This document shows positions 1 to 8,726 of a stretch of DNA of 64,000 bases, one piece after another. Within the stretch, counting starts at the first letter, position 1, and every line of letters begins with the position of its first letter. The notes beneath the pieces are model-generated. The model saw only the letters and a program-made list of their open reading frames with translations, was not told the DNA's origin and searched no databases. Origin of the DNA: Arthrobacter alpinus (GTDB taxonomy: Bacteria > Actinomycetota > Actinomycetes > Actinomycetales > Micrococcaceae). The stretch lies in assembly GCF_001445575.1 (NCBI RefSeq), contig NZ_CP013200.1, positions 1,116,001 through 1,180,000 on the forward strand, given 5' to 3'. A program made the position numbers and the translations under genes.

Positions 1-1
1 A

Positions 2-463
2 ACTGCTAAGGATCCCTGTGCGGGGGTGGATGCGGCCGCGGATTTAGTAGTTCCCATCTTCTTGTTCCTGCAAAACTCCCCGGGTGCAGATATTGTTGGC
101 CAGCCGCCGCAGGCGGCGGGTGAATTGGCAGTCCCCCTAGCTGGCCTCAAGGCGGCCAAACTACAGAGCGGCTCTGCGGCCTGGATCCAGCGGCTCGAAG
201 CGGGTGCTGTTGCCTGCCCCTCGACCTCGGCAAGCAATGAGTGTGTGAACGCCACGGCCGGCGTCCGGGCAGCGCTGGGGGACCGGTCCGTCGTGGTGGT
301 TGCCACCAACAGCGTGCCAGCCTTGGCGGCGCCTCTCGGATGGTCGTTGTCGAATATGAGCCAGCGCCAGCTTGCAGAAGCCATGGATCAGGAAGCGCTC
401 GTGACCGGCGATGACACTGGAATGCAATCTTTCGCCAAGCTGTTGGTGTATCTGCGGGGTTAG
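2..463 (+). CDS. C-terminal part of an unrecognised protein, cut by the window edge
   Basis: The frame is open from base 2 to a TAG at 461-463, so the gene very probably begins outside the window; a GTG at 26 has no ribosome binding site. About 153 residues are visible. They are rich in Ala, Val, Leu and Ser and contain three cysteines, with no membrane segment and no motif I recognise. The downstream CoA lyase is on the same strand after a gap of about 90 bases. I cannot assign a function. Codon use (GC-rich third positions) fits a real gene. Confidence 0.5.
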   Translation, partial: TAKDPCAGVDAAADLVVPIFLFLQNSPGADIVGQPPQAAGELAVPLAGLKAAKLQSGSAAWIQRLEAGAVACPSTSASNECVNATAGVRAALGDRSVVVVATNSVPALAAPLGWSLSNMSQRQLAEAMDQEALVTGDDTGMQSFAKLLVYLRG

Positions 464-551
464 CGAATGTGGCGTAATTCGCCAGTAAAAGTTTCGTCAC
501 TTTGTGGCAGACCACAAGGAATCCGGTGGCCCCGCCGTATACGGTAGAGGT

Positions 552-1424
552 ATGTCTAGCACCGTTGGCAATGAAGCCGCTTCCACACCTGTCCGCACTC
601 GTAACATCCCCGCAGAGATTGCCCGCTCCTGGCTTCTAGTACCGGCAACTCGTCCCGAGATCTTCGACGAGGCAGCCGGCTCCCGCGCCGACGCCATTGT
701 GCTGGACATCGAAGATGCCGTTGATCCCAAGATGAAGGATGCGGCCCGTGCCGACGTCATCGACTGGCTGCGTAACGGCGGCCAAGCATGGGTTCGCATC
801 AACGATGTCCACTCCAAGTTCTGGGCCGACGACGTTGCCAATCTGCGCAACGTCCCCGGATTGCTCGGCGTCATGCTCGCCAAGACCGAACAGGCCGAGC
901 AGGTCAAGGAAACGTACCACCGCCTCGACGGCAAGACTCGCGTGCTGGCACTGGTTGAGTCCGCCCTCGGCATCGAAGAAGCCAACAACATCGCCCGCGC
1001 CGAAGGGGCCTTCCGCCTCGCTTTCGGCTCCGGCGACTTCCGCCGCGACACCGGAATGGCCGCGGACCGCGAAGCCATGGCCTACCCCCGCGCCAAGCTC
1101 GTCGTCGCGAGCCGCGTCGGCAACCTGCCCGGCCCCATCGATGGCCCCACAGTGGGTACCAACCACCCGATCCTGCGTGAACAATCGGCCATCACCGTCT
1201 CCATGGGCATGACCGGCAAGCTATGCCTGGCCGTCGATCAGACCACCATCATCAACGAAGTCATCAGCCCCACCCCCAGCGACGTCGCCTGGGCCACGGA
1301 CTTCATGAACGACTTCAACGCCCGTGGCGGCGTCATCCGCGACGGCTCCGACCTGCCGCGCCTGGGCCGCGCCGAGAAGATCATGAAACTGGCCGTGGCC
1401 TACGGCGTTCAGCCCGCACTCTAG
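552..1424 (+). CDS. CoA ester lyase of the HpcH/HpaI aldolase - CitE family
   Basis: About 290 residues, the usual length of stand-alone CitE-like proteins, which cleave or form acyl-CoA esters such as citramalyl- or malyl-CoA with a Mg2+-bound enolate. Family landmarks are an N-terminal VPATRP strand, the DIEDAV metal-binding motif, WVRIND, an LVESALGIEEA segment carrying the conserved Glu, and a GSGDFRRD turn. No citD or citF neighbour is present, so a role in citrate fermentation is unlikely; the substrate cannot be told. ATG 552 is preferred because the family homology begins soon after it; a GTG at 504 is in frame but lacks a ribosome binding site. Confidence 0.85.
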   Translation: MSSTVGNEAASTPVRTRNIPAEIARSWLLVPATRPEIFDEAAGSRADAIVLDIEDAVDPKMKDAARADVIDWLRNGGQAWVRINDVHSKFWADDVANLRNVPGLLGVMLAKTEQAEQVKETYHRLDGKTRVLALVESALGIEEANNIARAEGAFRLAFGSGDFRRDTGMAADREAMAYPRAKLVVASRVGNLPGPIDGPTVGTNHPILREQSAITVSMGMTGKLCLAVDQTTIINEVISPTPSDVAWATDFMNDFNARGGVIRDGSDLPRLGRAEKIMKLAVAYGVQPAL

Positions 1425-1429
1425 CCGTC

Positions 1430-2350
1430 GTGGCGCAGTTGGGTGGGCTGGTCCGCGGCGTGACGTGGACCCCTGAGGGGCCGGCGCTGTCCCTCACCAC
1501 GGACGACGGCGATGCGCGGCTGCCTCTTGTGCCCGGGCAGTGGCTGAGGTTTGAGGTGCTTTCGGGTGATGGAGTACCGGCCAGATACTGTCTGGGCTTC
1601 TCCCGGGTCGAGGAGTCGGGTCAGCCGCAACACTTCCCGTGCCCTTCGGGTCAGGGTGCCGAGCGCGGCTTCCAGTGCGGCGCCTGCTTTGCCAAGGACC
1701 AGATGCGGCTCATGCATGACTTCCATCGCAGCGGTCAGGGCTCACCGGGCCTGAAGGCGTACTTGTCGACGCAGCACTGGCTGTACATTGCCACGTTTGC
1801 GGACGGCACCACAAAGGTGGGCACAGCGTCTGAACGGAGTAAGTGGAGCCGCCTTGCCGAGCAAGGCGCGCTCGTTGCCCGTTACGTGGCCAGGGCCCAG
1901 GACGGCTCGGTGGTGCGGCACTTGGAAGACGCCGTTTCCACCAATCTACCGCCCACCCAGTTTGTGCGTGGTGCCGCAAAGTTCGCAGCACTCCTGCATC
2001 CTCGGCCACCGCTTCACGTGGAGCAGACGAACAAGGCGATGGCCGACGTCGTACGTGGTTTCGTGGCGAACCTGCCGCTAGAAGGGTTCGAGACCGCCGA
2101 CGAACAGTGGCTCAGAAGCAGCTTCTCCGATGCCGTGGCGACGCCAGGGCGGCGGACAGCCTACCCGCAGCCGCTGGATTCGGGGACGCACGGCCTCAGG
2201 CTGAACTCTCTTCTCGGCCCCACAGCCTTGGCTGAATTGGATGGAACGGACGGGGCGTTCCTCGTGGATTTAGGCGCACTCAAAGGGCACAAAATTCGTC
2301 TGGGTGAGTACCAAACCGAGGTTCCGGCGCTGCAGGAATCCCTCTTCTGA
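1430..2350 (+). CDS. DUF2797 family protein with a GIY-YIG-like core
   Basis: 306 residues from GTG 1430, six bases after the stop of the CoA lyase gene, so probably translationally coupled. I recognise the DUF2797 pattern: a beta-rich N-terminus, a Cys-containing segment with HFPCP followed by FQCGACF (possible metal site, about residues 65-88), then a segment reading LYIATF..TTKVGTA...R..EQGA that resembles the GIY-YIG nuclease fold (YI, KVGT, R, EQGA). The family has no established function. Activity as a nuclease is inference only. A reading frame extending upstream to 1223 overlaps the lyase gene and is not the start. Confidence 0.75.
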   Translation: MAQLGGLVRGVTWTPEGPALSLTTDDGDARLPLVPGQWLRFEVLSGDGVPARYCLGFSRVEESGQPQHFPCPSGQGAERGFQCGACFAKDQMRLMHDFHRSGQGSPGLKAYLSTQHWLYIATFADGTTKVGTASERSKWSRLAEQGALVARYVARAQDGSVVRHLEDAVSTNLPPTQFVRGAAKFAALLHPRPPLHVEQTNKAMADVVRGFVANLPLEGFETADEQWLRSSFSDAVATPGRRTAYPQPLDSGTHGLRLNSLLGPTALAELDGTDGAFLVDLGALKGHKIRLGEYQTEVPALQESLF

Positions 2351-2420
2351 TCCCCAGTCGCTCCCACTGCTCGCAAGCTCGCAGCGGGGCCCTCGCGGCC
2401 GTGGGCCCATTCGGGCCCCT

Positions 2421-2650
2421 CGGCCGGTAGCGTCTCCCTGCCTCCCAAATCTCACTCCGTTCGACTTGGGCCCCTCGGTCGGTAGCGTCTCCCTGCCTCC
2501 CAAATCTCACTCCGTTCGACTTGGGCCCCTCGGTCGGTAGCGTCTCCCTGCCTCCCAAATCTCACTCCGTTCGACTTGGGCCCCTCGGTCGGTAGCGTCT
2601 CCCTGCCTCCAAAATCTCACTCCGTTCGACTTGGGCCCCTCGGCCGGTAG
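2421..2650. repeat. Tandem 55-bp repeat, four copies plus a 10-bp fifth
   Basis: Units begin at 2421, 2476, 2531 and 2586, each 55 bp and nearly identical (CGGtCGGTAG start, TTGGGCCCCT end), and a fifth starts at 2641. The array fills the gap after the DUF2797 gene (2351-2660); the stretch before it (2366-2420) carries degenerate GGGCCC-rich relatives. The unit is not a multiple of three, so it is not coding. The next gene starts 11 bases past the array, so its promoter must lie in or near the repeats. Confidence 0.95.
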
Positions 2651-2660
2651 ACTTAGCCCT

Positions 2661-2924
2661 GTGCTAAACGACTTCTGGGAAACCGCTCCGCCGGCCTACA
2701 AATACACTGTTTTTGCGGGCATGGGGCTGACCTTCATCGGCATCATCATTATTGTGATCGGTGCTGTGACAACCACGCCGTCCATGACCTTCATCGCCCT
2801 GCCGATCATCGGCGTCGGACTTCTGGCCCACATGGTCTCCATGGGCTTGCGCGGACGCAACATCCGCAAAGAACTCAAGGCTGCGGAAAAGCGCGAAGCC
2901 GCTCGCAAAGCCGGAAACCAATAA
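2661..2924 (+). CDS. Small two-helix membrane protein, DUF3188-like
   Basis: 87 residues from GTG 2661. Two hydrophobic helices (about residues 15-37 and 43-63) are followed by a basic, charged tail rich in Lys, Arg and Glu, which implies a cytoplasmic C-terminus. The pattern resembles the DUF3188 small membrane proteins of Arthrobacter relatives, whose function is unknown; that assignment is from memory of the pattern and is tentative. An upstream in-frame start (2631) would place the N-terminus inside the 55-bp repeats and is less likely. Confidence 0.6.
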   Translation: MLNDFWETAPPAYKYTVFAGMGLTFIGIIIIVIGAVTTTPSMTFIALPIIGVGLLAHMVSMGLRGRNIRKELKAAEKREAARKAGNQ

Positions 2925-2956
2925 CCTACTGACGCTGACACGGACGCAGTCACGTT

Positions 2957-3023
2957 AAAAGACGGAGCTTGCGGGAAAAGATGGCCGTCTAAGCCCATCC
3001 GAACCCGCAAGCTCCGTCTTTTT
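2957..3023. terminator. Bidirectional terminator hairpin
   Basis: Arms at 2957-2975 and 3004-3023 (AAAAGACGGAGCTTGCGGG and its complement) with T-rich flanks on both strands, placed between two convergent genes. Confidence 0.9.
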
Positions 3024-3046
3024 CGATCGATGGCCGGCAGGCCTGC

Positions 3047-4596
3047 CTAGTGGTCCACAGGTTCCGGTGCGGTGACAGCGCTGCGGAGTGTCCACATGCA
3101 CATCAGCGCCGCTGCAAGCATGACGACTACGCTCACCATGGCGACGGTTCCTGAGCCGGAATCGAAGGCGTGCTTGGCCGATTCCAGAAGCGCGTTGCCT
3201 TGGCTGGCGGGCAGCGCGCCTGCCACATCAATGGCCCCGCCCAGTGTTTGCGACGCCGTCTCGTGATCAGTAGCCGAGACGCCCTGCGGAATCACCACAT
3301 TCATCCTGTAGGAAGCGGCCAGGATACTGCCCAGGACGGCGGTTCCTAGAACCGATCCCACCTCGTAGGCCGTCTCTGAGATGGCAGAGGCCGCTCCGGC
3401 TTTAGCGGGAGGGGCTGCCGAGAGGATGAGGTCGTTGGAGATGGTCTCGGCGGTGCCCACACCTGCGCCGAGCACGGCGAAGGCAATGATGATGCCTAGA
3501 ACTGATCCGTCGGTGTTCAGCCACACGATTAAGAAGGCCGTGGCGTTGAGCAGCAGACCGCCCACCACCAGCCAGGACGGCCGGAAGTGGTTCGCGAGAT
3601 TTGCCGCCAGCAGACCAAAGACAACGGTGATGGCCAGGCCCGGAACCAGCACATAAGCAGCATGCGTGGGGAGAGGCCCACCACCAGTTGCAGGTGCTGG
3701 GTGATGAAGTACAGGAATCCCACCAGAGCAAAGATGCTCAGCAAGTTTGCGCTCACGCTGCCGCTGAACACCGGGTTCTTGAACAGGGAAACATCCATCA
3801 TGGGATTCTCTCGGCGCATCTGCCGGCGCACAAACACCACACCGAGGGTCAAACCAACAACAATGAAGCCAAGGTTCAAGTAGGTCACGCCGGACTCGGC
3901 GATCGCCTTGATGCCGAAAATGGCCGGGACCATGGCGCCGAAGGACAACAGGATGCTCCACACATCGATCTTGCCCGGGTTGGGATCCTTGGATTCGGGG
4001 ACAAAGATTGGGGCCAGAATCAGGAACGGGATCAGGACCGGAACTGCCATCAGGAAGACGGCGCCCCACCAGAAATGTTCCAAGATAAAGCCACCCACAA
4101 TGGGGCCCAAGGCGGCGCCGCCGGAGAATCCCGCTGCCCAAACGGCAATGGCTGTTCTCCGCTGGGCCGGGTGCAAAAACAAATTGCGGATCAGCGACAG
4201 CGTGGAGGGCATGAGCATGGCGCCGAACAGGCCGAGCAGGGCGCGGTAGCCAATGAGGGCTGTGGCGTTGGGGGCAAAGGCCGCAAAAATGGAGACCGCG
4301 GCGAAGCCGATGCTACCGATCAGGAGCATCTTGCGGCGGCCAAATCTGTCAGCCATGCTACCCATGGGCACCAACAGGCCCGCCAGGACCAGCGGGTAGA
4401 CGTCAATGATCCAGAGCAGCTCGGACGCCGACGGTGTCAGTGCCAGGGAGATGGAGGGGATCGCAAAGCTCAAGACCGTGTTGTCCACCGAGACCAGCAA
4501 AACGGGCAGCATCAACACAACCAAGGCAATCCAGGTGCGGAGTCCTGCGCGTTGAGGGGTGTGAGTCGATGTGCTGAAGGTTGAAATTGACGCCAT
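3047..4596 (-). pseudogene. DHA2-type (14-TM) MFS drug exporter, frameshifted
   Basis: Reading from ATG 4596, the protein matches the EmrB/QacA branch of the major facilitator superfamily: many hydrophobic helices, the motif-A loop with DRFGRRK, and motif C after it. The frame breaks after the VVGLSP residues at G-run 3668-3671; adding one base there continues straight into THAAYVLVPGLAI and a full C-terminal half ending at 3047, giving about 516 residues. So it is either a recent pseudogene or a base-calling error. It is divergent from a TetR gene and its promoter carries palindromic operators, the usual drug-exporter/repressor arrangement. Substrate unknown. Confidence 0.85.
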
Positions 4597-4602
4597 ATCA
4601 AA

Positions 4603-4644
4603 ATTCTATACCGTCCAGCCGGTACAGTAAACCGTCTGGACGGT
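4603..4644. promoter_or_regulatory. TetR double operator over the MFS promoter
   Basis: Two palindromes, 4610-4623 (ACCGTCCAGCCGGT) and 4631-4644 (ACCGTCTGGACGGT, perfect), have centres exactly 21 bp apart. On the minus strand a -35 TTTACT (4631-4626) and -10 TAGAAT (4608-4603) with a 17-base spacer fit the exporter gene; the first palindrome fills the spacer. Repression by the adjacent TetR protein is inference. Confidence 0.7.
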
Positions 4645-4672
4645 GCACTACATCACCTCGTAGTGTGGAGCT

Positions 4673-5239
4673 ATGACTACACAGACCTCCACGCGTGAGC
4701 GGATCCTTGGCGCCTATGAGGATCTACTTATTGTTGACGGCCCCCGCATGGCCACCCTAGATGCCGTTGCCGCCGCCGCCGGCGTCTCCAAAGGCGGCTT
4801 GCTGTATCACTTCAAGAGCAAGGAAGCTCTGACCGAAGCTTTGCTGGTGAAGTTGCGTGCGTATGCCGAACTGGACTTCGCGGCCATGGCCCAGGACCCT
4901 GCCGGATGCGCCAGCTACTACGTGCGGACAAGTGTTTTTGGCGACTCGCCCTTTGACCGTGCCATTGTGGCCGCCCACCGCCTGATTCAAAGCGATGAAG
5001 ACGTGGTTCGGCTCGTCTTCTCAGAAATTCATTCCCGATGGTTTGACCTGATTCTGAGCGATATTGCCGATCCCGCAGTGGCACGGGCCGTCATGCTCCT
5101 GGGTGACGGGTTGTACTTCAACGCAACAATTTTTGGCTTCCAAACGGGGGGCGCAAGCTCCGCGAATCCGCAAGAGCAGGTTGACGTCGCTTCGCTCCTG
5201 GAGGTCGTCGCCAAAATGAAGTCCAACGCGCGGTCCTAG
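4673..5239 (+). CDS. TetR family transcriptional repressor
   Basis: 188 residues. The N-terminal 50 residues form a standard TetR helix-turn-helix (RERILGAYEDLL..., VAAAAGVSKGGLLYHFKSKEAL); the remainder is an all-helical ligand-binding domain of ordinary length. It is transcribed away from the MFS exporter gene, with two palindromic operators in the 76-bp gap, so it most likely represses the exporter and itself and is released by an exporter substrate. The start at ATG 4673 has only a GGAG two bases upstream, so the mRNA may be nearly leaderless. Confidence 0.9.
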   Translation: MTTQTSTRERILGAYEDLLIVDGPRMATLDAVAAAAGVSKGGLLYHFKSKEALTEALLVKLRAYAELDFAAMAQDPAGCASYYVRTSVFGDSPFDRAIVAAHRLIQSDEDVVRLVFSEIHSRWFDLILSDIADPAVARAVMLLGDGLYFNATIFGFQTGGASSANPQEQVDVASLLEVVAKMKSNARS

Positions 5240-5277
5240 GGTGCGTCACCCGGCATGTGCCCTATAGGCTTAAGCCT

Positions 5278-5727
5278 ATGACCATCAACCCAGAGCTGCA
5301 GGGGCGCAGCTACGCATTAGGTGAACCGTACAGTGTTGGCAGGGAGTCCATTCGTGACTTCGCCAGGGCCGTCAAAGCCACTCATGCAGCCCATTTTGAC
5401 GTTTCCGCAGCTCAGGCTTTGGGCCATGCCGATCTTGTTGCACCGCCAACCTACGCCATCATCGTGGCGCAGCGTGCCGATGCCCTGCTGATCAATGACT
5501 CCGATTCCGGAATTGATTTCTCCCGTGTGGTGCACGCGGAACAGCGCTTTACCCACCACCGTCCCATCGTGGCCGGCGACGAGCTGCTTGCCGCGCTGCA
5601 CGTGGACACCGTCCGCGCCATGGGTGGCGGGGCTATGATCACCACTCGCGCAGAAATTTCAACGGTCGACGGCGTTGCTATCGCCACCACAGTGTCCGCC
5701 ATCCTGGTGCGCGGAGAGGGACAGTAA
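5278..5727 (+). CDS. MaoC-like dehydratase subunit, HadA/FAS1-dehydratase type
   Basis: 149 residues with the hot-dog fold pattern of the N-terminal MaoC-like (HadA-type) subunit: SYALGEPYSVGRESIRDFARAV start and a VAPPTYAIIV segment. It lacks the catalytic Asp/His motif, which sits in the next gene, so the two proteins should form a heterodimer that dehydrates 3-hydroxyacyl thioesters. The pair followed by murB matches the order in mycobacteria and other actinobacteria. Stop and next start overlap as TAATG, so the subunits are coupled. Physiological substrate in a non-mycolate organism is unclear. Confidence 0.8.
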   Translation: MTINPELQGRSYALGEPYSVGRESIRDFARAVKATHAAHFDVSAAQALGHADLVAPPTYAIIVAQRADALLINDSDSGIDFSRVVHAEQRFTHHRPIVAGDELLAALHVDTVRAMGGGAMITTRAEISTVDGVAIATTVSAILVRGEGQ

Positions 5728-6167
5728 TGACTGAGCAAAAAGTTGATATGGCAGATTTGGCCGTCGGCGCCGAGATCGGCTCACGCACCCTGGAGATTTC
5801 CCGTGCCGATCTGGTCAAGTACGCCGGTGCCTCGGGCGACTTCAACCCGATCCACTGGAACGAACGCTTCGCCCGCGAGGTTGATCTCCCCGGCGTCATT
5901 GCCCACGGCATGTTCACCATGGGTGCGGCAGTGCAGCTGGTGACTGACTGGATCGGTGACCCGGGCGCCGTCGTATCTTATGGAACTCGCTTCACTAAGC
6001 CCGTTCCTGTGGCTGATCTCGATGGCGCACCGGGTGCCGTTGTGGAAGTTGTGGGAGTGGTTGGTGCGCTGGATGCCGAAGCCGGCACCGCACGTGTTGA
6101 CTTGACGGTAACGCTGGACGGCCAAAAGGTGCTGATGAAGGCGCAAGCCACCGTTCGCGTGGCGTGA
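5727..6167 (+). CDS. MaoC-like dehydratase subunit, HadB type
   Basis: 146 residues. It carries the R-hydratase signature with catalytic Asp and His: SGDFNPIHWNERFA followed by GVIAHGM. It complements the catalytically incomplete protein encoded immediately upstream, giving a two-subunit (R)-3-hydroxyacyl dehydratase. Its stop overlaps the start of the next gene by four bases (GTGA), so all three genes are probably one operon. HadB-type assignment is by motif and context; whether it serves fatty acid synthesis, degradation or another thioester is not visible. Confidence 0.85.
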   Translation: MTEQKVDMADLAVGAEIGSRTLEISRADLVKYAGASGDFNPIHWNERFAREVDLPGVIAHGMFTMGAAVQLVTDWIGDPGAVVSYGTRFTKPVPVADLDGAPGAVVEVVGVVGALDAEAGTARVDLTVTLDGQKVLMKAQATVRVA

Positions 6168-7465
6168 GTCAGGTTTCCGCCTGGCGAAACGGTGTTGTCA
6201 CCGCCTACGCTGGTTCCGGCTTGGTCTTTGCCACCTGGGTCTCACGCATTCCCGCCATTCGCGATGACCTGGGGCTGACACCTGGGGAAATAGGACTCAT
6301 GCTCTTATGCATGTCCCTGGGCTCCTTTGTCTCAGTGGCGGCGTCGGGTCTGGTGGTGCTGCGCCTTGGCTCCAAAATGACCACTCGGGTGAGCATTGTC
6401 ATCCAAACCATCGGTGTCCTGATCGTAGGCCTTGGTGCCACCGTATTCGCGGATCCACTGGTGGTGGGTGCCGGGCTGGTGCTGGTGGGACTCGGCACGG
6501 GTAGCTGGAACACTTCCTCAAATATTGAGGGTGCCGCGGTGGAACGCGCCCTGGGCCGGCACATCATGCCGCGCCTGCACGGCGCCTTCAGTATCGGCAC
6601 CGTGGTGGGCGCCGGGATGGGGGCCCTCGCCGCCTCCGTACATGTTCCGGTGGCGATCCATCTGTCCCTCGTGGCGGTTGCCGTCTGCATTGCCGTGCTG
6701 ATCGGCGCCGGCCACTACCAGGCCGACAAGCTGGACTCCTCCGGCGTCCTGGTTGACCTCGGTGATTCCAGCGCAGTTCCGGGCACTGGTCCCATTCCGA
6801 TCATCAGCGCCGGCACCGCCGGAAGTCTTAGCACGGACAAGGCTGCTGCTGATAAGAAGGCCGGGAAGGCTAAAATCGCCGCAGCCTGGCGTGATCCTCG
6901 CACGCTCCTGCTCGGCGCCCTGGTGCTGGGCCTTGGTCTAGCTGAGGGTGCTGCGGGCGACTGGGTGGCACTTGCCATGGTTGACGGCTATGGCTCAACC
7001 GCCGCGATCGGCGCCGTGGGCTATGGCATCTTCGTCTCAGCCATGACCATTGGCCGCTTTGCTGGAACCGTGGTGCTGGACAAGTTTGGCCGCGTCAGCG
7101 TCTTGCGGGTTGGTGCCGCACTGGCCGTCATTGGGTTGGGTCTGTTTGTCTTTGCGCCAACCGTAGAGATCGCCTTGGCGGCACTGGTGTTCTGGGGACT
7201 TGGTTCCGCGCTCGGTTTCCCGGTGGCGATGTCTGCTGCCTCCGACGATCCCGAGCACGCCGCCGCCCGCGTCTCGGTGGTCTCCACTCTCGGCTACGGC
7301 GCTTTCCTAGGCGGACCGCCGTTGTTGGGGCTGCTGGCAGAGCATGTTGGGGTGCTGCATTCGTTGTTGGCGGTGCTGGCCATGTTGGTCATTGCCTTCT
7401 TCCTGACACCTGTGGTGCGCAAGCCGGCATATCTGGACATGAACGAGCCAGCTCTCAAGCGATAG
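6164..7465 (+). CDS. MFS permease, YbjJ-like
   Basis: 433 residues with about twelve hydrophobic helices split by a central cytoplasmic loop rich in Ala and Lys (about residues 185-240). The layout, with RIPAIRDDLGLTPGEIG at the first loop and SSNIEGAAVERALGR after helix 4, matches the YbjJ-like MFS group of unknown substrate, sometimes compared with sugar transporters. GTG 6164 overlaps the preceding stop (GTGA). Its sandwiched position between the dehydratase genes and murB (9 bases away) suggests one transcript, but no functional link is evident. Confidence 0.8.
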   Translation: MSQVSAWRNGVVTAYAGSGLVFATWVSRIPAIRDDLGLTPGEIGLMLLCMSLGSFVSVAASGLVVLRLGSKMTTRVSIVIQTIGVLIVGLGATVFADPLVVGAGLVLVGLGTGSWNTSSNIEGAAVERALGRHIMPRLHGAFSIGTVVGAGMGALAASVHVPVAIHLSLVAVAVCIAVLIGAGHYQADKLDSSGVLVDLGDSSAVPGTGPIPIISAGTAGSLSTDKAAADKKAGKAKIAAAWRDPRTLLLGALVLGLGLAEGAAGDWVALAMVDGYGSTAAIGAVGYGIFVSAMTIGRFAGTVVLDKFGRVSVLRVGAALAVIGLGLFVFAPTVEIALAALVFWGLGSALGFPVAMSAASDDPEHAAARVSVVSTLGYGAFLGGPPLLGLLAEHVGVLHSLLAVLAMLVIAFFLTPVVRKPAYLDMNEPALKR

Positions 7466-7474
7466 TCTGGACTG

Positions 7475-8581
7475 GTGAATGAGCAAAAGCTTCTAAGTTC
7501 CCTGACCACCCTTAATGTGGGAGGCCCAGCTCGCAATTATGTTGAGGCCACCACGGAGGCGGAGATCATTGCCGCCGTGCGGGCCGCGGATGAGTCAGGG
7601 GCCCCCTTGTTGATCATTGGCGGCGGGTCCAACCTGCTGGTCTCGGATGACGGGTTCGCTGGCACGGTTCTGAAGATTGCCAGCCAGGGATACGCGGCGA
7701 ACTCAGAAGATTCCTGCGGTGGCGCCTCTGTGGTTGTCCAGGCCGGTCACAACTGGGACGATTTTGTTCACCAAACGGTGCTGCACGCCTGGAGCGGTTT
7801 GGAAGCGCTATCCGGAATTCCCGGCAGTGCAGGGGCAACGCCGGTGCAAAATGTGGGCGCCTACGGCTGCGAGGTGGCGCAGACCATTGCCGCCGTACGC
7901 ACGTGGGACAGGGAGAAAAACGCCGTCCACACATTCACCAATCATGAGCTCAACTTCGGCTACCGCGACTCACTGTTGAAGGCCGCCACCGTCAACGGGT
8001 CCCCGCGCTACGTGGTCCTGACTGTGGAATTTCAGCTACTTCTTGGCCGTATGAGTGCACCCGTGAAGTACGCAGAGCTGGCACGCCGCCTCGAGGTAGA
8101 GGTCGGCAAGCGCGCCAATTCGCTGGAACTGCGCCGCACCGTGCTGGCCCTGCGCGCATCCAAGGGCATGGTCCTTGACCCGGCCGACCGCGACACCTTC
8201 TCCACCGGTTCCTTCTTCACCAACCCCATCGTTTCCGCTGAGACTGCCGCCACCCTACCCGCCGACGCACCGCGCTGGCCCGTAGACGAACTGGTCAAAC
8301 TCAGCGCCGCCTGGCTCATTGAGCATGCAGGGTTCTCCAAGGGCTTCGGACTGGCCGGTGAGCTTTCCGCAGCGGCCGCTGGTGGCGCAGTTGGGAAGTA
8401 CGACGCCGGGACCCCGCCACGCGCTTCTCTCTCCACAAAGCACACCCTCGCCATCACGAACCGTGGCGGGGCCAGCGCCCAGGACATCCTGGCGGTTGCG
8501 CGCTCGGTGCGGGACGGCGTCCTGCGTGAATTCGGCATCACGCTAGTCCCCGAACCTGTTCTTGTGGGCTGCACGCTGTAG
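7475..8581 (+). CDS. murB: UDP-N-acetylenolpyruvoylglucosamine reductase
   Basis: 368 residues, normal for actinobacterial MurB, the FAD enzyme that reduces UDP-GlcNAc-enolpyruvate to UDP-MurNAc in cytoplasmic peptidoglycan synthesis. Visible hallmarks: TTLNVGGPA at the N-terminus, the FAD-binding IIGGGSNLLVSDDG, GIPGSAGATPVQNVGAYG, the proton-donor Ser in TGSFFTNPI, and a C-terminal Glu in LVPEPVLVG. This is the type I arrangement. It starts at GTG 7475, nine bases after the MFS gene, and is followed by intergenic repeats and a strong hairpin. Confidence 0.97.
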   Translation: MNEQKLLSSLTTLNVGGPARNYVEATTEAEIIAAVRAADESGAPLLIIGGGSNLLVSDDGFAGTVLKIASQGYAANSEDSCGGASVVVQAGHNWDDFVHQTVLHAWSGLEALSGIPGSAGATPVQNVGAYGCEVAQTIAAVRTWDREKNAVHTFTNHELNFGYRDSLLKAATVNGSPRYVVLTVEFQLLLGRMSAPVKYAELARRLEVEVGKRANSLELRRTVLALRASKGMVLDPADRDTFSTGSFFTNPIVSAETAATLPADAPRWPVDELVKLSAAWLIEHAGFSKGFGLAGELSAAAAGGAVGKYDAGTPPRASLSTKHTLAITNRGGASAQDILAVARSVRDGVLREFGITLVPEPVLVGCTL

Positions 8582-8598
8582 CCACCTGCTCCCCACCT

Positions 8599-8705
8599 GC
8601 TCCGCAGCCTCGTCCCTCGTCCGGGGCCCCTCGCAGGCGTGGGCCCATCCACCGCTCCGCAGCCTCGTCCCTCGGCCGGGGCCCCTCGCAGGCGTGGGCC
8701 CATCC
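8599..8705. repeat. Two 52-bp direct repeats at a 55-bp period
   Basis: Copies at 8599-8650 and 8654-8705 differ at a single base. They begin GCTCCGCAGCCTCGTCCCTC and end GTGGGCCCATCC. They share the GGGCCCCTCG and GTGGGCCCAT themes and the 55-bp period of the array at 2421-2650. Together with the hairpin below they make up most of the gene-free stretch 8582-8894. Confidence 0.9.
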
Positions 8706-8726
8706 GAGGCTCCCGATTTCGAGCCC

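Noticed and set aside
2421..2650. CRISPR array
   Set aside because: Units are direct tandem repeats with no unique spacers between them.
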